From assembly GCA_003486645.1 (NCBI GenBank), contig DNGI01000429.1, positions 23,518-33,785 of the forward strand: a stretch of DNA of 10,268 nucleotides, read 5' to 3'. Below the pieces are notes generated by a model. The model saw only the letters and a list, made by a program, of their open reading frames with translations. It ran no database searches and was not told the DNA's origin. Source of the DNA: Cyanobacteria bacterium UBA11370. GTDB taxonomy: Bacteria > Cyanobacteriota > Cyanobacteriia > Cyanobacteriales > Coleofasciculaceae. A program made the translations under genes and the position numbers. Shown here piece after piece: positions 1 to 7,755 of the stretch (position 1 is the stretch's first letter; each line of letters begins with the position of its first letter).

Positions 1-33
1 TATGATGTCCGGCAAATCACCCATAATAAAAAG

Positions 34-85
34 TCTCCCCCTCTCCCCCTCTCCCCCTCACTCTTTTTTAGGGTTATTCAATTGG
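34..85 (-). repeat. Dispersed G-rich purine repeat, copy 1
   Basis: Read on the minus strand, this stretch begins TTGAATAACCCTAAAAAAG and continues into three GGGGGAGA units. The same head plus G-rich tail recurs on the plus strand near 6092 and 8728, so it is a dispersed intergenic element. No coding potential is visible. It lies beyond the hemB terminator. Related 9-mers TTGGTATGA follow at 82-90 and 101-109. Confidence 0.7.
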
Positions 86-139
86 TATGAGCAAGGGGAT
101 TTGGTATGATGGCTGATAGCTGACGGCTAACCGCTATAT

Positions 140-161
140 AAAAAAACCCGCTGAGGCGGGG
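140..161 (-). terminator. Intrinsic terminator downstream of hemB
   Basis: On the minus strand this reads as a hairpin with a perfect CCCGC/GCGGG stem around a four-base loop, followed at once by seven T residues. It lies 53 bases past the hemB stop codon and points the right way to end leftward transcription. Read rightward, the stem is followed by GTAAAAAA rather than a T run, so it should work mainly for the minus strand. Confidence 0.88.
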
Positions 162-214
162 TAAAAAATAACACAACAATTAGAAAATTCTTCTTCTTTT
201 AGAGACAGGAAAAT

Positions 215-1198
215 TTACCCGTGTAGCCAGCGGGCAGCATCTTTGGCATGATAGGTGAGAATCAAATCAGCACCAGCCCGCTTAAAGCTGGTTAATGTTT
301 CCATCACTACGCGTTCTTCATCAATCCAGCCATTGAGTGCAGCCGCTTTCACCATGGAATATTCACCAGAAACATTGTAAGCAGCAACGGGCAAATTAGT
401 CGCTTCCTTGACACGGCAGATCACATCCATGTAGGCTAGAGCGGGTTTAACCATCAACATATCCGCCCCCTCAGCCATATCCAGTTCAATTTCCTTGAGG
501 GCTTCACGGGCATTGCCAGGGTCCATTTGATAGGTACGGCGATCGCCAAATTGAGGGGCAGAGTCTGCGGCATCTCGAAATGGGCCATAATAAGCAGAGG
601 CATATTTAGCGGCATAGGAAAGAATCGGCGTTTCCTCAAATCCCGCTTCATCCAAACCCGCGCGAATGGCTTGCACAAACCCATCCATCATCCCCGATGG
701 GGCAATAATATCAGCTCCTGCCTTCGCTTGAGATACGGCTGTTTTTTTAAGTAATTCCAAGGTAGGATCGTTGAGGACACGACCTGTCAAATCACCAACT
801 TGCAGATAACCGCAGTGACCGTGACTCGTATATTCACACAAACAGGTATCGGCAATGATTACTAAATCGGGTACGGCTTCTTTAACGGCTGTTGCGGCTT
901 TTTGGACAATACCACAATCATGCCATGCGCCAGTCGCCTCTAAATCTTTATCTTCAGGAATGCCAAATAAAATAATGGACGGGATACCGAGATCGTAAAC
1001 TTCCTTGGCTTCTTGGACAATTTTGTCTACCGATAATTGGTAAACTCCAGGCATGGATCGGACTTCATGAGCAATTCCTTCACCGGGTACGGCGAATAGA
1101 GGGTAGATGAGATCGCTGGTCGTGAGAAGATTCTCGCGTACCATGCGGCGTAGCTGGGCTGTTTTGCGGAGGCGGCGAGGGCGATGGGTTGGAAACAT
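215..1198 (-). CDS. hemB: Delta-aminolevulinic acid dehydratase (porphobilinogen synthase)
   Basis: HemB condenses two 5-aminolevulinate molecules into porphobilinogen, the second committed step towards heme, chlorophyll and bilins; it acts in the cytosol as a homo-oligomer. The 327-residue protein covers the whole family fold. Visible marks are the cysteine metal site [14 protein letters not shown] (Cys119, Cys121, Cys129), the zinc-type arrangement rather than the plant aspartate-rich type. Two Schiff-base lysines are present, Lys198 in [16 protein letters not shown] and Lys251 in [10 protein letters not shown]. The ATG at 1198 was chosen because [11 protein letters not shown] is the usual cyanobacterial N-terminus. 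The frame stays open upstream to 1309, but those 37 residues resemble nothing in the family. No clear Shine-Dalgarno precedes the ATG. A terminator follows the stop and a candidate promoter lies upstream, so hemB is probably its own transcription unit. Confidence 0.97.
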   Translation of the reverse strand: MFPTHRPRRLRKTAQLRRMVRENLLTTSDLIYPLFAVPGEGIAHEVRSMPGVYQLSVDKIVQEAKEVYDLGIPSIILFGIPEDKDLEATGAWHDCGIVQKAATAVKEAVPDLVIIADTCLCEYTSHGHCGYLQVGDLTGRVLNDPTLELLKKTAVSQAKAGADIIAPSGMMDGFVQAIRAGLDEAGFEETPILSYAAKYASAYYGPFRDAADSAPQFGDRRTYQMDPGNAREALKEIELDMAEGADMLMVKPALAYMDVICRVKEATNLPVAAYNVSGEYSMVKAAALNGWIDEERVVMETLTSFKRAGADLILTYHAKDAARWLHG

Positions 1199-1236
1199 AG
1201 TTAAATTTAGAGAGTTACTGACCTGGAAATCTGAAA

Positions 1237-1269
1237 TCAAAAGATTATTGTAAAACTTGTTGGCAACAT
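1237..1269 (-). CDS. Possible leader ORF of 10 codons upstream of hemB
   Basis: On the minus strand a perfect GGAGG (1275-1279) sits five bases before an ATG at 1269. That ATG opens a ten-codon frame, [10 protein letters not shown], ending in TGA at 1237-1239. It lies 38 bases upstream of the hemB start, which itself lacks a visible ribosome site, and downstream of the candidate hemB promoter. Translation here could affect hemB expression, but so short a frame can arise by chance. The GGAGG is also part of a small palindrome (TCCTCC-A-GGAGGA, 1274-1286). Confidence 0.2.
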   Translation of the reverse strand: MLPTSFTIIF

Positions 1270-1338
1270 GACATCCTCCAGGAGGAAAGAAATTTAAGGT
1301 GTACACCACAACTATGAGAAATGGTATAGCTGTTTTTT

Positions 1339-1366
1339 AGCATACTCACTGATCAAGAACTGTCAA
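1339..1366 (-). promoter_or_regulatory. Candidate sigma-70 promoter for hemB
   Basis: On the minus strand a perfect -35 box TTGACA (1361-1366) is followed after 16 bases by TATGCT (1339-1344), a four-of-six match to the -10 consensus. Transcription would start near 1332, giving a leader of about 134 bases before the hemB ATG. Only the box match supports it. Confidence 0.4.
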
Positions 1367-1387
1367 ATTTCTCGTCTCCCTCTCTTG

Positions 1388-1484
1388 GTAAGCTAATCGG
1401 CATGAAAAATTGCATCTTCCCACACCCCACACCCTACACCCCTTTCAAAAATTTCACTATCCAATTTAAATGCGTCTTAGCTTA
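1388..1484. repeat. Intergenic element with heptamer repeat and 8-bp inverted ends
   Basis: The gap between hemB and the glycosyltransferase gene holds TAAGCTAA at 1388-1395 and its exact reverse complement TTAGCTTA at 1477-1484. Between them are three tandem heptamers, CCACACC, CCACACC and CTACACC (1420-1440). The period of seven matches the other tandem arrays in the window. The inverted ends could mark a small non-coding element, but eight bases is short. There is no visible coding potential. Confidence 0.45.
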
Positions 1485-1496
1485 TGCCTGTCAATC

Positions 1497-3080
1497 TTAT
1501 TTAGGGATAATTTTATAAAGTATTTTATGCTTGCCATCCGGACTCGTAGGAACTAATTGCGTCTGGAAATTTTTATCTTGATTAAGAAAATTGAGAAATT
1601 GCTTGTCAGGAACATATACAAATACATCGCTAAACTGATTATAAACTGCCGATAAATTGATTTTTTTATCCCATTCAGCTACATCATTGGATTTAACGAG
1701 TTGAAATTTTACCTTGTCATCGACAAGATAACTCAATGCTAGAATAAAGCTATGAGTTGCTTCACTAATAACTAAGGGTCGTTCAGCTTTATTTATAATG
1801 GGAGCTAACTGTAAATTTAGAGAACTTGCTGTTCCCTTTTGGTCATCTAAAGCTAAATCTCTAGATTGGGATATAAACACACCTGATATTACTCCCACTA
1901 AAATTAAACTTAAAAAAATGATCTGCCATAAACGACGTTGCCACAGTTTGAGAGAAAGTGAAGTTAAAGGAGTAGCAAGGGTATAGGCAACCGCTAGCTG
2001 AATTCCCAAAAAGCAAGGAAGATAATATCGGGATTGTAATGAACGGGCAGAAGGTGAAATTAAATCAGCGATAATGTTGATTATTGGAGTCAAAACAATT
2101 AATACTAAAACAAGGAACCATGCTTTGATAGATGTATTTCGACAAAGGAAATAGATTGAATAGGCGATTAATATAAAAAGGAGAAAATCAAGATATTTTT
2201 CAAGTCTTGTTGTATCTTGAAAATCTAAAAAAATATTACTTAGATTGTACCTAAATTTTTCTAGAATTTTAGGTATATTTGTGTTAGCCTTACTGTAATA
2301 TGTAGTATTTTTTTCAAGTTTATCTAAATTGCTTAAAACGACCAATATCCATGGTGAAAATATTAATAGTCCTCCAACCGAAGACAACAAATAGGTCAAT
2401 AAATTATGAGTCAATCGCAACTGTTCAATGATGAATACATAAAGTCCCTGTCCAAAAGCAACGAGTGTAAAAAAACCATGGGTGTACAACCCCATAGCTA
2501 GAGTGAGAGTATAAATTATCCAACTGCGGATAGTAGCTACTCGTAAGGCTTTCAGAAGTGCTGCACTAGATAAGAAAATTGCTACCGTCCATAAACTATA
2601 CTGGGAAGCATTTTGAGCAGTCAGTATGTGCAGGGGAGAAATTGCTACTAAACTAATAGCTACCCAACCTACTAAGGATGATTGGAATAACTCTAAACAT
2701 AACCAATAGAGGCAAGGCAAAGCAATAAAACTAATTAATACAGATGATACTCTAGCTGATATTGTAGCGTTAAATAATTGCATCCAAAATCGTGTTATTA
2801 AGAAATATAATGGAGGATGTTCGGGATTTCCTGTTAACGCTTTTATGGTATCGCTTAAATTCTTTTCTGGAGTAGGACGTTGATAACGTTGTATCTCTTC
2901 AACACTAACTGCATCTCCCGTAAAAACTCGCTCAATAAATCCTTGACTTGTGTAACCTGAAAGTCGTAATATCTTTCTAACTTCATCAGCGCTATAAACT
3001 TTTTGATCCAGATTGGCGAATCGAAAAAAAATACCTAACAACAAAACAATAATTATTAAAATTTTTCCTGCCTTAATCAT
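1497..3080 (-). CDS. GT39-like polytopic membrane glycosyltransferase
   Basis: This 527-residue membrane protein resembles glycosyltransferase family 39 (ArnT/PMT-like), whose members move sugars from lipid-linked donors on the outer face of the plasma membrane. Residues 5-22 form the first membrane helix, followed directly by an Asp-Glu pair (ADE, residues 31-33) in the first external loop, where the family keeps its catalytic acid. EHPPLYF (87-93), a second typical motif, precedes a long run of hydrophobic helices (about 95-405). AQNASQYS (155-162) and RYYLP (351-355) also fit. Residues 406-527 form a hydrophilic C-terminal domain. The acceptor and sugar cannot be told from sequence. The gene starts 29 bases after the VIT-VWA stop and is probably cotranscribed with it. 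It looks clearly more A+T-rich than hemB or purA, a possible sign of separate history. No Shine-Dalgarno is evident. Confidence 0.8.
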   Translation of the reverse strand: MIKAGKILIIIVLLLGIFFRFANLDQKVYSADEVRKILRLSGYTSQGFIERVFTGDAVSVEEIQRYQRPTPEKNLSDTIKALTGNPEHPPLYFLITRFWMQLFNATISARVSSVLISFIALPCLYWLCLELFQSSLVGWVAISLVAISPLHILTAQNASQYSLWTVAIFLSSAALLKALRVATIRSWIIYTLTLAMGLYTHGFFTLVAFGQGLYVFIIEQLRLTHNLLTYLLSSVGGLLIFSPWILVVLSNLDKLEKNTTYYSKANTNIPKILEKFRYNLSNIFLDFQDTTRLEKYLDFLLFILIAYSIYFLCRNTSIKAWFLVLVLIVLTPIINIIADLISPSARSLQSRYYLPCFLGIQLAVAYTLATPLTSLSLKLWQRRLWQIIFLSLILVGVISGVFISQSRDLALDDQKGTASSLNLQLAPIINKAERPLVISEATHSFILALSYLVDDKVKFQLVKSNDVAEWDKKINLSAVYNQFSDVFVYVPDKQFLNFLNQDKNFQTQLVPTSPDGKHKILYKIIPK

Positions 3081-3109
3081 ATTGAGAATTAATGTAGATC
3101 AAAGACCCT

Positions 3110-5725
3110 TCAGGTTTGAATCAGCAAACTTAACTCTACAATACCACTGATCGATTGAGGAACCCGCCATGTTAACAGCGATCGCTTCACTAAATCAATG
3201 ACAACTTCTTCCTTAAGCGTTGAAGCATCCTCATCCACAATTACCCTAACTACACGTCCCTGACGTAAACTTGACTCAAAGACAATTGTCCCCCTGCATC
3301 CAGCAGGCAAATGGAGTTGTTGGAAATGTTGCTTTAGATTGGCTATAGCTAGATTGTCTAAGCCAATTCCGTTAACGACTTGTACCGGGGAATGAGAAGG
3401 CGTTGATATCAAACGAGACAACTCCGCCTGAATATCATCCAACAGGGGATAAATAATATTGTATTCCCGTATATCTACACTTGCTTGATTTGCGGCTAAA
3501 CGAATTTGGCTGGCGCACGCCGTATTAAACCCAATAATTGTAGCACCACTAACCGCCGCTAAATCAACGTCTGTTTCGGTAATTTCTCCACAGGTGGCAA
3601 ACAGTATCCGAACGATCGCGTCATTCTGGGGGAGTTGCTTGAGCGCTTGTAAAATAGTCTCTATAGACCCTTGAATATCAGCTTTCAAAATCAATTTCAG
3701 TTCATACAACTCCCGTTCTTGCACCTGAGTTAGTAGGGGATTTTCCATACTCGGTGCGTTGTCAATGATCCTGTAACCCGCCTTTTCAGTTCTCGATCCT
3801 GACGAACGGGATACGGAGGGTCTAAGCTTAGTTTGAAGCATACCCTTAATCCTAGAATCACTAAAAATACCCTCATAGCTAACACCCTCTGGCATTTCCA
3901 CAGGGACTTTCAGCGAGATCCGATTGCCTTGGGGATCGACCCGCACTTCTTCACTCACCGCTACAAAAGCCGTATAGGGGGACAGGAGTTGATACCTCAA
4001 CGCAGTCTCAGTTACTGCTTCAACCTGAACCTTCTTTTCATAGCGAAACATCTGATTGATTAAATCCTTAATCCTTGCTCTACCCCACAACTGAGCAATA
4101 GGGGGATTACTTTCCTCCTCAAACGTAAGATTAAACCGTTTTTCATAGATCGTACCACCTGCGGTCATGCCAGTAATTCGGAGAGTGCCAACGGTACAAT
4201 GATCGTCCTCATTAATCGGAGAAATACGTCCACACAGAACTAAGGGTTGTTGGGTAAACAAATCTGGGGGAGTTGAGGGATAAATCACCGCCTCTCCAGA
4301 ACCTTCCCAGTTCACTTGAATATGGGTGAGTACCGGATAATTAATTTGGTAAAAGAATTTTTCGGCTACTTCTTCTGTGGGTTCATCTTGGCGCACAATT
4401 TGACAGGTTCCCCGTCCAATTTCAGCCAAACGATTGAGTAAGAATCGATTGGGAGAACTCCCCACGCCAAAACTGTAAAGGCGATTTCCTAGTTGTAAAT
4501 GTTGCTGTACCTCTGCTAGGATTTCATGATCATTCCCAATATAGCCATCCGTCAGCAGTACAATACTCCGCAAACGTTCGGGTGATACAACGGGAAAATT
4601 TAACACCGCTCGAATACCATTAAGTAGATAAGTACCCCCATTGGCTTGTAATTGATTAATATAGTTAATTGCCTTAGTGCGATTTTCTAGGGTATTGGGT
4701 AGGGGTTTAGGAGAGAGTTGAGTGGTGATATCAGAAAAATCAATAATCGTAAACGTATCATCGGGATTTAGTTCATTAATAAACCGACGCATTAATTCCT
4801 GAGATTTCCGTAGGGGATCGCCTTTTTGAGAACCGGATGTATCCATGAGAAAGACTACATCCTTGGGTACAATTTTATCCGGAGAATAGTCCAAGGCGGG
4901 GATAAGATAAAGGGCAAAATGATTGCCTTGTTCATTGGATTGGGTGAGTACTGTGGCAGAGGTGCGATCGCCTGCGACTCGATAGCGTAAAATTAAATCT
5001 TTGTTGGGGATTGTATCTTCTACACCTAATTTTACTTGTACAAGTCTCCCATCGGGTTCAATAACAATCTGATGAGATGGCGATCGCACCTCAGAAATAG
5101 GTACGCCTGCATCAATCTCTACAATTACGTTAATATCATGCCCTGAACGAGTCGCTGGGGAGATAATTCGAGGAGTAAGGCGCGAAGCATCAGGAACGCG
5201 ATCGCTATCACCACTCCTATCAATTGGAATACCGGGGATGAAGCGAGGACCAATAACCATGGGAATGATTAATTCATAGTTACCGCCGATAAACTTTAGA
5301 CTATCCGTATAGCGAATCGTTACCTCAATCCCTTCCCCGGGTTTAATATTGGTTAGAGATTGGGTAAAAATATTATCTCTCTCTTGTTCTAATAGTCCAG
5401 CGGTTCGCCCTTGGGAACGCGCTTTTTCGTAGATAAATTGGGCTTCCTCTCGTTGTTTAATGTTACCTTTAATCGTGCGATCGCCAATTTTAATTTCCAT
5501 GGTATCCACCGCTGCTTCATCCGGCAACGGGAAGATATAAATTGCTTCTAACGATTCGGTGAAGGGATTTTCAAAGGTCTGTTTTACCTCCACTCGCGCT
5601 AGATTGCCAGCAATTTTAGCCTGAACTTTGGTATGTTTTAGGGGACAGGTAAACTGTTGTTGATTGATTTTGACGTACAATCCTGCTAAGGGTTGGCTGG
5701 ATCGTACGGGTAATTTCGTTCTCAT
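3110..5725 (-). CDS. VIT-VWA protein with an embedded IF-2 domain 3-like module and after-VIT domain
   Basis: The 871-residue protein has four parts. A VIT (inter-alpha-trypsin inhibitor) domain covers about residues 10-142, with [21 protein letters not shown] von Willebrand A domain covers about 288-457, with a complete MIDAS metal site: DTSGS (Asp295, Ser297, Ser299), Thr365 in GGTYLLNG and Asp393 in LLTDGYIGN. After a serine-rich linker, residues 664-774 match IF-2 domain 3. Residues 778-871 form a cyanobacterial after-VIT/TonB-C-like domain ending [26 protein letters not shown] proteins usually mediate metal-dependent protein contacts; the partner here is unknown. No signal peptide or membrane helix is seen, so the location is uncertain. 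The ATG at 5725 is chosen because GAGAGG lies nine bases upstream; a GTG at 5749 would add eight residues. The downstream GT39 gene follows after 29 bases. Confidence 0.92.
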   Translation of the reverse strand: MRTKLPVRSSQPLAGLYVKINQQQFTCPLKHTKVQAKIAGNLARVEVKQTFENPFTESLEAIYIFPLPDEAAVDTMEIKIGDRTIKGNIKQREEAQFIYEKARSQGRTAGLLEQERDNIFTQSLTNIKPGEGIEVTIRYTDSLKFIGGNYELIIPMVIGPRFIPGIPIDRSGDSDRVPDASRLTPRIISPATRSGHDINVIVEIDAGVPISEVRSPSHQIVIEPDGRLVQVKLGVEDTIPNKDLILRYRVAGDRTSATVLTQSNEQGNHFALYLIPALDYSPDKIVPKDVVFLMDTSGSQKGDPLRKSQELMRRFINELNPDDTFTIIDFSDITTQLSPKPLPNTLENRTKAINYINQLQANGGTYLLNGIRAVLNFPVVSPERLRSIVLLTDGYIGNDHEILAEVQQHLQLGNRLYSFGVGSSPNRFLLNRLAEIGRGTCQIVRQDEPTEEVAEKFFYQINYPVLTHIQVNWEGSGEAVIYPSTPPDLFTQQPLVLCGRISPINEDDHCTVGTLRITGMTAGGTIYEKRFNLTFEEESNPPIAQLWGRARIKDLINQMFRYEKKVQVEAVTETALRYQLLSPYTAFVAVSEEVRVDPQGNRISLKVPVEMPEGVSYEGIFSDSRIKGMLQTKLRPSVSRSSGSRTEKAGYRIIDNAPSMENPLLTQVQERELYELKLILKADIQGSIETILQALKQLPQNDAIVRILFATCGEITETDVDLAAVSGATIIGFNTACASQIRLAANQASVDIREYNIIYPLLDDIQAELSRLISTPSHSPVQVVNGIGLDNLAIANLKQHFQQLHLPAGCRGTIVFESSLRQGRVVRVIVDEDASTLKEEVVIDLVKRSLLTWRVPQSISGIVELSLLIQT
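3404..3736 (-). other. IF-2 domain 3-like module inside the VIT-VWA gene
   Basis: This part encodes residues 664-774. Marks shared with cyanobacterial IF-2 are [43 protein letters not shown] and [17 protein letters not shown]. In IF-2 this domain lies between the GTPase/beta-barrel part and the fMet-tRNA-binding C-terminal domain. Neither of those is present: no P-loop occurs anywhere in the protein. The frame is uninterrupted on both sides, so this is a real in-frame fusion in the sequence as given. A function is not known and is not inferred. Confidence 0.9.
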
Positions 5726-5734
5726 CACTATTTT

Positions 5735-5740
5735 CCTCTC
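5735..5740 (-). promoter_or_regulatory. Ribosome binding site that fixes the VIT-VWA start
   Basis: GAGAGG on the minus strand lies nine bases before the ATG at 5725. It is downstream of the alternative GTG at 5749, so it supports only the ATG. The annotated start would therefore be the shorter one. Confidence 0.6.
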
Positions 5741-5858
5741 AAGTTTCACAAATAAGTAACCCCTGCTACGGTCGAAAGTCAGCTACTGTACCTTTAAGAA
5801 AGGATAATTTAGATGGGTAAGATACTTATAGTAATTTCCTTTGAGTTATTCATCCTAT

Positions 5859-5886
5859 CCCTACCCTCTCCTTGCTAAAGGTAGGG
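5859..5886. repeat. Short inverted repeat (hairpin)
   Basis: CCCTACC (5859-5865) and GGTAGGG (5880-5886) form a perfect seven-base stem around a 14-base loop. No T run follows on either strand, so it is not an obvious terminator. C/G-rich inverted repeats of this style are common between cyanobacterial genes. Confidence 0.5.
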
Positions 5887-6065
5887 TTTGGGAGGGGTAA
5901 AGTTTTCACTTTTTCTATGGAAATGCTATATCTCCTAGGAAACCTATTGGGTATCAAGTTGCCAGTTCAATATCACGATAGCTTAAGATTGTTAGTAGGG
6001 GTTGACTCCCTATGCTAGCGTTGAATGTTTTGATACATCTAAGGAAAATTAATAAGTATTAAGCT

Positions 6066-6079
6066 AGGAGTCAGGAGTC
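6066..6079. repeat. Heptamer doublet AGGAGTC x2
   Basis: Two exact tandem copies of AGGAGTC, directly before copy 2 of the G-rich repeat. Two copies alone would mean little, but the seven-base period matches the larger arrays nearby. Confidence 0.45.
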
Positions 6080-6086
6080 ATATCCT

Positions 6087-6145
6087 GTCCGGTTGAATAA
6101 GCCTAAAAAAGATTGAGGGGGAGTAGGGAGAGGGGGAGAGGGGGG
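6087..6145 (+). repeat. Dispersed G-rich purine repeat, copy 2, with G-quadruplex motif
   Basis: The head TGTCCGGTTGAATAAGCC is nearly the same as copy 3 at 8723, followed by the A run and a G-rich tail. The tail holds four G runs, at 6117-6121, 6126-6128, 6132-6136 and 6140-6145, separated by loops of four, three and three bases. This fits the standard pattern for an intrastrand G-quadruplex on the plus strand. Confidence 0.7.
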
Positions 6146-6191
6146 AGAAATTTTATTAACGTAAGTTGCTAGTTATAAACTAAGGGATTGG

Positions 6192-6323
6192 TAATGCTAA
6201 TGGCTAATGGCTAATGGCTAATGGCTAATGGCTAATGGCTAATGGCTAATGGCTAATGGCTAATGGCTCATTGCTCATTGCTCATTGCTCATTGCTCATT
6301 GCTCATTGCTCATTGCTCATTGT
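6192..6323. repeat. Compound heptamer tandem array (STRR type)
   Basis: After one shortened unit (TAATGC, 6192-6197) come ten perfect copies of TAATGGC (6198-6267). The array then switches, without losing the seven-base phase, to seven perfect copies of TCATTGC (6268-6316) and one variant TCATTGT (6317-6323). It matches the short tandemly repeated repetitive (STRR) heptamers described in cyanobacteria. It lies 50 bases past the stop of the deaminase-family gene. Copy number is likely to vary between strains by slippage. Confidence 0.95.
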
Positions 6324-6373
6324 TCAAAAGTCTGTCTTCGATATTTCTCCCCCCCCTCTATCTCAACAACCCA

Positions 6374-7429
6374 TTAAACAGCGTGACAACTTATTTTCCC
6401 ACTCTCTTGAGAAGAATTACCTTGTAACAATCCGGTTAATAATGAAGCTGGACGCTGGTTGTGAGGCCAAGCAAAGGCATGATGAAATGCTGCATCTTGA
6501 CAAGCTTGTAACTGCTGAAAATCAATCACATCTTGAGTCAGCAAATTTTCATATTCAAACGGTAGGCGCACATTATGCAATCCGGCATTATCTGTACAAA
6601 TGGCAATATCTACACCTGCTTCAAAACACCGATCAAAAACAACTTTCAGTTGATGTAAATCTTCTAAAGTGCCTGTTTTTAAGTAAGTTGTGGGACAAAT
6701 TTCTAAACATTGCTGCTGTTGCTGCACATCTTTTAATAATTCTGGATACAGTAAGGGAATGTGAATCCCATGACCAATTCTCATTAAATAAGGTAGTAGT
6801 TCAGGGTAACAACCTTGAGGAGTTTCGTAGAGATGACCCGTTGTTTTCAAACCCAGCGATCGCGCATACTTATACAATCCCACAAATTCTTCTAAGCGTT
6901 CGGCGTAGTGAGTATCTCCACCCGCTAAATCTATCCCACAAACATACTCTTTTTTCTCAGCCGCTAGGTCAACAATTGCCTTATTCACTTCGTAGGGAAG
7001 GCGGGAGTGCATACACAGAATCTGACAGGTCACAATCGGATAGTCTTTTACCTGACTGGCTTGACCAACAATTTCTACAATTTGTGCCATCTGTTTGATC
7101 CGTTCAGATTGGCTCAAATGTTCAGGGGTTCGTAAATAGGGAGTATAGCGTAATTCCAAATAGGCTAAATTCTCAAAGATATAAGCTCCCCGAATGAGCC
7201 GATAAATAAAATAAGGTAAGGTTTTTGCTGTTTGTACCCTTTCTACTAATGTGTGCAATTCGAGATACTCATCCAGCGTATTGCGCGATCGCGTATAAAA
7301 TTCCTCAAACTCAGGATAGTGGGGAAATCGCTGGGCTAAATCCGTTGTTTGTCGTTGGAAATATCGCCATAAAATACGAGGTACAACTGAACCGCCAAGA
7401 TGACGGTGTAAGTCCGCATATAAGGTCAT
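6374..7429 (-). CDS. Adenosine deaminase family metallohydrolase
   Basis: The 351-residue protein is a TIM-barrel member of the adenosine deaminase family, whose enzymes hydrolyse the 6-amino group of adenine nucleosides or related purines using one metal ion. Zinc ligands and catalytic residues are in place: His8 and His10 in DLHRHLGGS, His199 and Glu202 in TGHLYE, His220 in RIGHG, and Asp280 in CTDNAG. GIDLAGGD (165-172) and LEICPTTYLKTG (242-253) also fit. One family mark differs: the usual TDD is TDN, so the second aspartate, which contacts the purine ring in adenosine deaminase, is Asn281. The ICTD-x-x-G pattern recalls ADAL-type deaminases, so the substrate may be adenosine, an N6-modified adenine nucleotide or something else. 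A good ribosome site, GGAG (7437-7440), lies seven bases before the ATG. No terminator is visible between the stop and the heptamer array. Confidence 0.88.
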   Translation of the reverse strand: MTLYADLHRHLGGSVVPRILWRYFQRQTTDLAQRFPHYPEFEEFYTRSRNTLDEYLELHTLVERVQTAKTLPYFIYRLIRGAYIFENLAYLELRYTPYLRTPEHLSQSERIKQMAQIVEIVGQASQVKDYPIVTCQILCMHSRLPYEVNKAIVDLAAEKKEYVCGIDLAGGDTHYAERLEEFVGLYKYARSLGLKTTGHLYETPQGCYPELLPYLMRIGHGIHIPLLYPELLKDVQQQQQCLEICPTTYLKTGTLEDLHQLKVVFDRCFEAGVDIAICTDNAGLHNVRLPFEYENLLTQDVIDFQQLQACQDAAFHHAFAWPHNQRPASLLTGLLQGNSSQESGKISCHAV

Positions 7430-7680
7430 AGAATTTCTCCGATTTTAGAGTTTAAAGTTTGGATGGAAGGATTGGGAGCGATGATAGTCACTCTAAACGT
7501 GATATGAATATCTGCCTTGATCCGTATCCATCTGGGGCTTTAAATTTGTTTAATTTTACTCTTAAGATAGATTTTGGGTTAAGTTGTCAAGGTTTTAAGT
7601 TAAGGTTTCTTGATATTTATCGGGTGTGCGATCGCTCTCAGAACTCATTTAGTCTACGTACTTGCGTTCTTTGAGGGAGT

Positions 7681-7708
7681 TTGGTATATCTAAATACTAT
7701 GTTATGAT
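7681..7708 (+). promoter_or_regulatory. Candidate rightward promoter
   Basis: TTGGTA (7681-7686) and TATGAT (7703-7708) are separated by 16 bases; the -10 box matches five of six consensus positions and the -35 box four of six. It is followed by an AAGAGGA ribosome site and an ATG. It could also serve the Uma2 gene about 340 bases downstream. Confidence 0.3.
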
Positions 7709-7728
7709 TCCTTTTTAAGAGGATTTAC

Positions 7729-7755
7729 ATGACGGTACAGATTCCAATTATATAA
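7729..7755 (+). CDS. Possible tiny ORF of 8 codons or remnant gene start
   Basis: AAGAGGA (7717-7723) is well placed before an ATG that encodes only MTVQIPII before TAA. Together with the candidate promoter just upstream, this looks like the beginning of a gene whose body has been lost, or a leader peptide. The downstream reading frames give nothing recognisable. Not convincing on its own. Confidence 0.2.
   Translation: MTVQIPII

Larger units (their letters stand above)
5726..6373. other. Gene-free stretch of 648 bases, mostly repeats
   Basis: No credible gene is present. The stretch holds, in order: the VIT-VWA ribosome site; a CCCTACC/GGTAGGG inverted repeat; a copy of the TATCAAGTTGC motif (5952-5962); a doublet of AGGAGTC; copy 2 of the G-rich repeat; and the large heptamer array. 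It separates two leftward genes, so it should contain the VIT-VWA promoter, but no convincing -35/-10 pair was seen. Confidence 0.7.

Noticed and set aside
454..754. Open frames of about 75 codons on both strands inside hemB
   Set aside because: They overlap a certain gene in other frames and resemble nothing.
1199..1309. Longer hemB start at 1309
   Set aside because: The 37 extra residues do not resemble HemB, whereas [11 protein letters not shown] is the usual beginning in cyanobacteria.
3833..4063. 76-codon plus-strand frame inside the VIT-VWA gene
   Set aside because: Antisense shadow of a well-supported coding region.
5726..5749. GTG start for the VIT-VWA protein at 5749
   Set aside because: The GAGAGG ribosome site lies between it and the ATG at 5725, and the extra eight residues add no family likeness.
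6192..6323. CRISPR array
   Set aside because: The repeats are seven bases and directly abutting, with no spacers and no cas genes nearby.
6256..7098. 280-codon plus-strand open frame beginning with repeated LLIAHCS
   Set aside because: Its start is the translated heptamer array and the rest is antisense to the well-supported deaminase-family gene. No protein family likeness.
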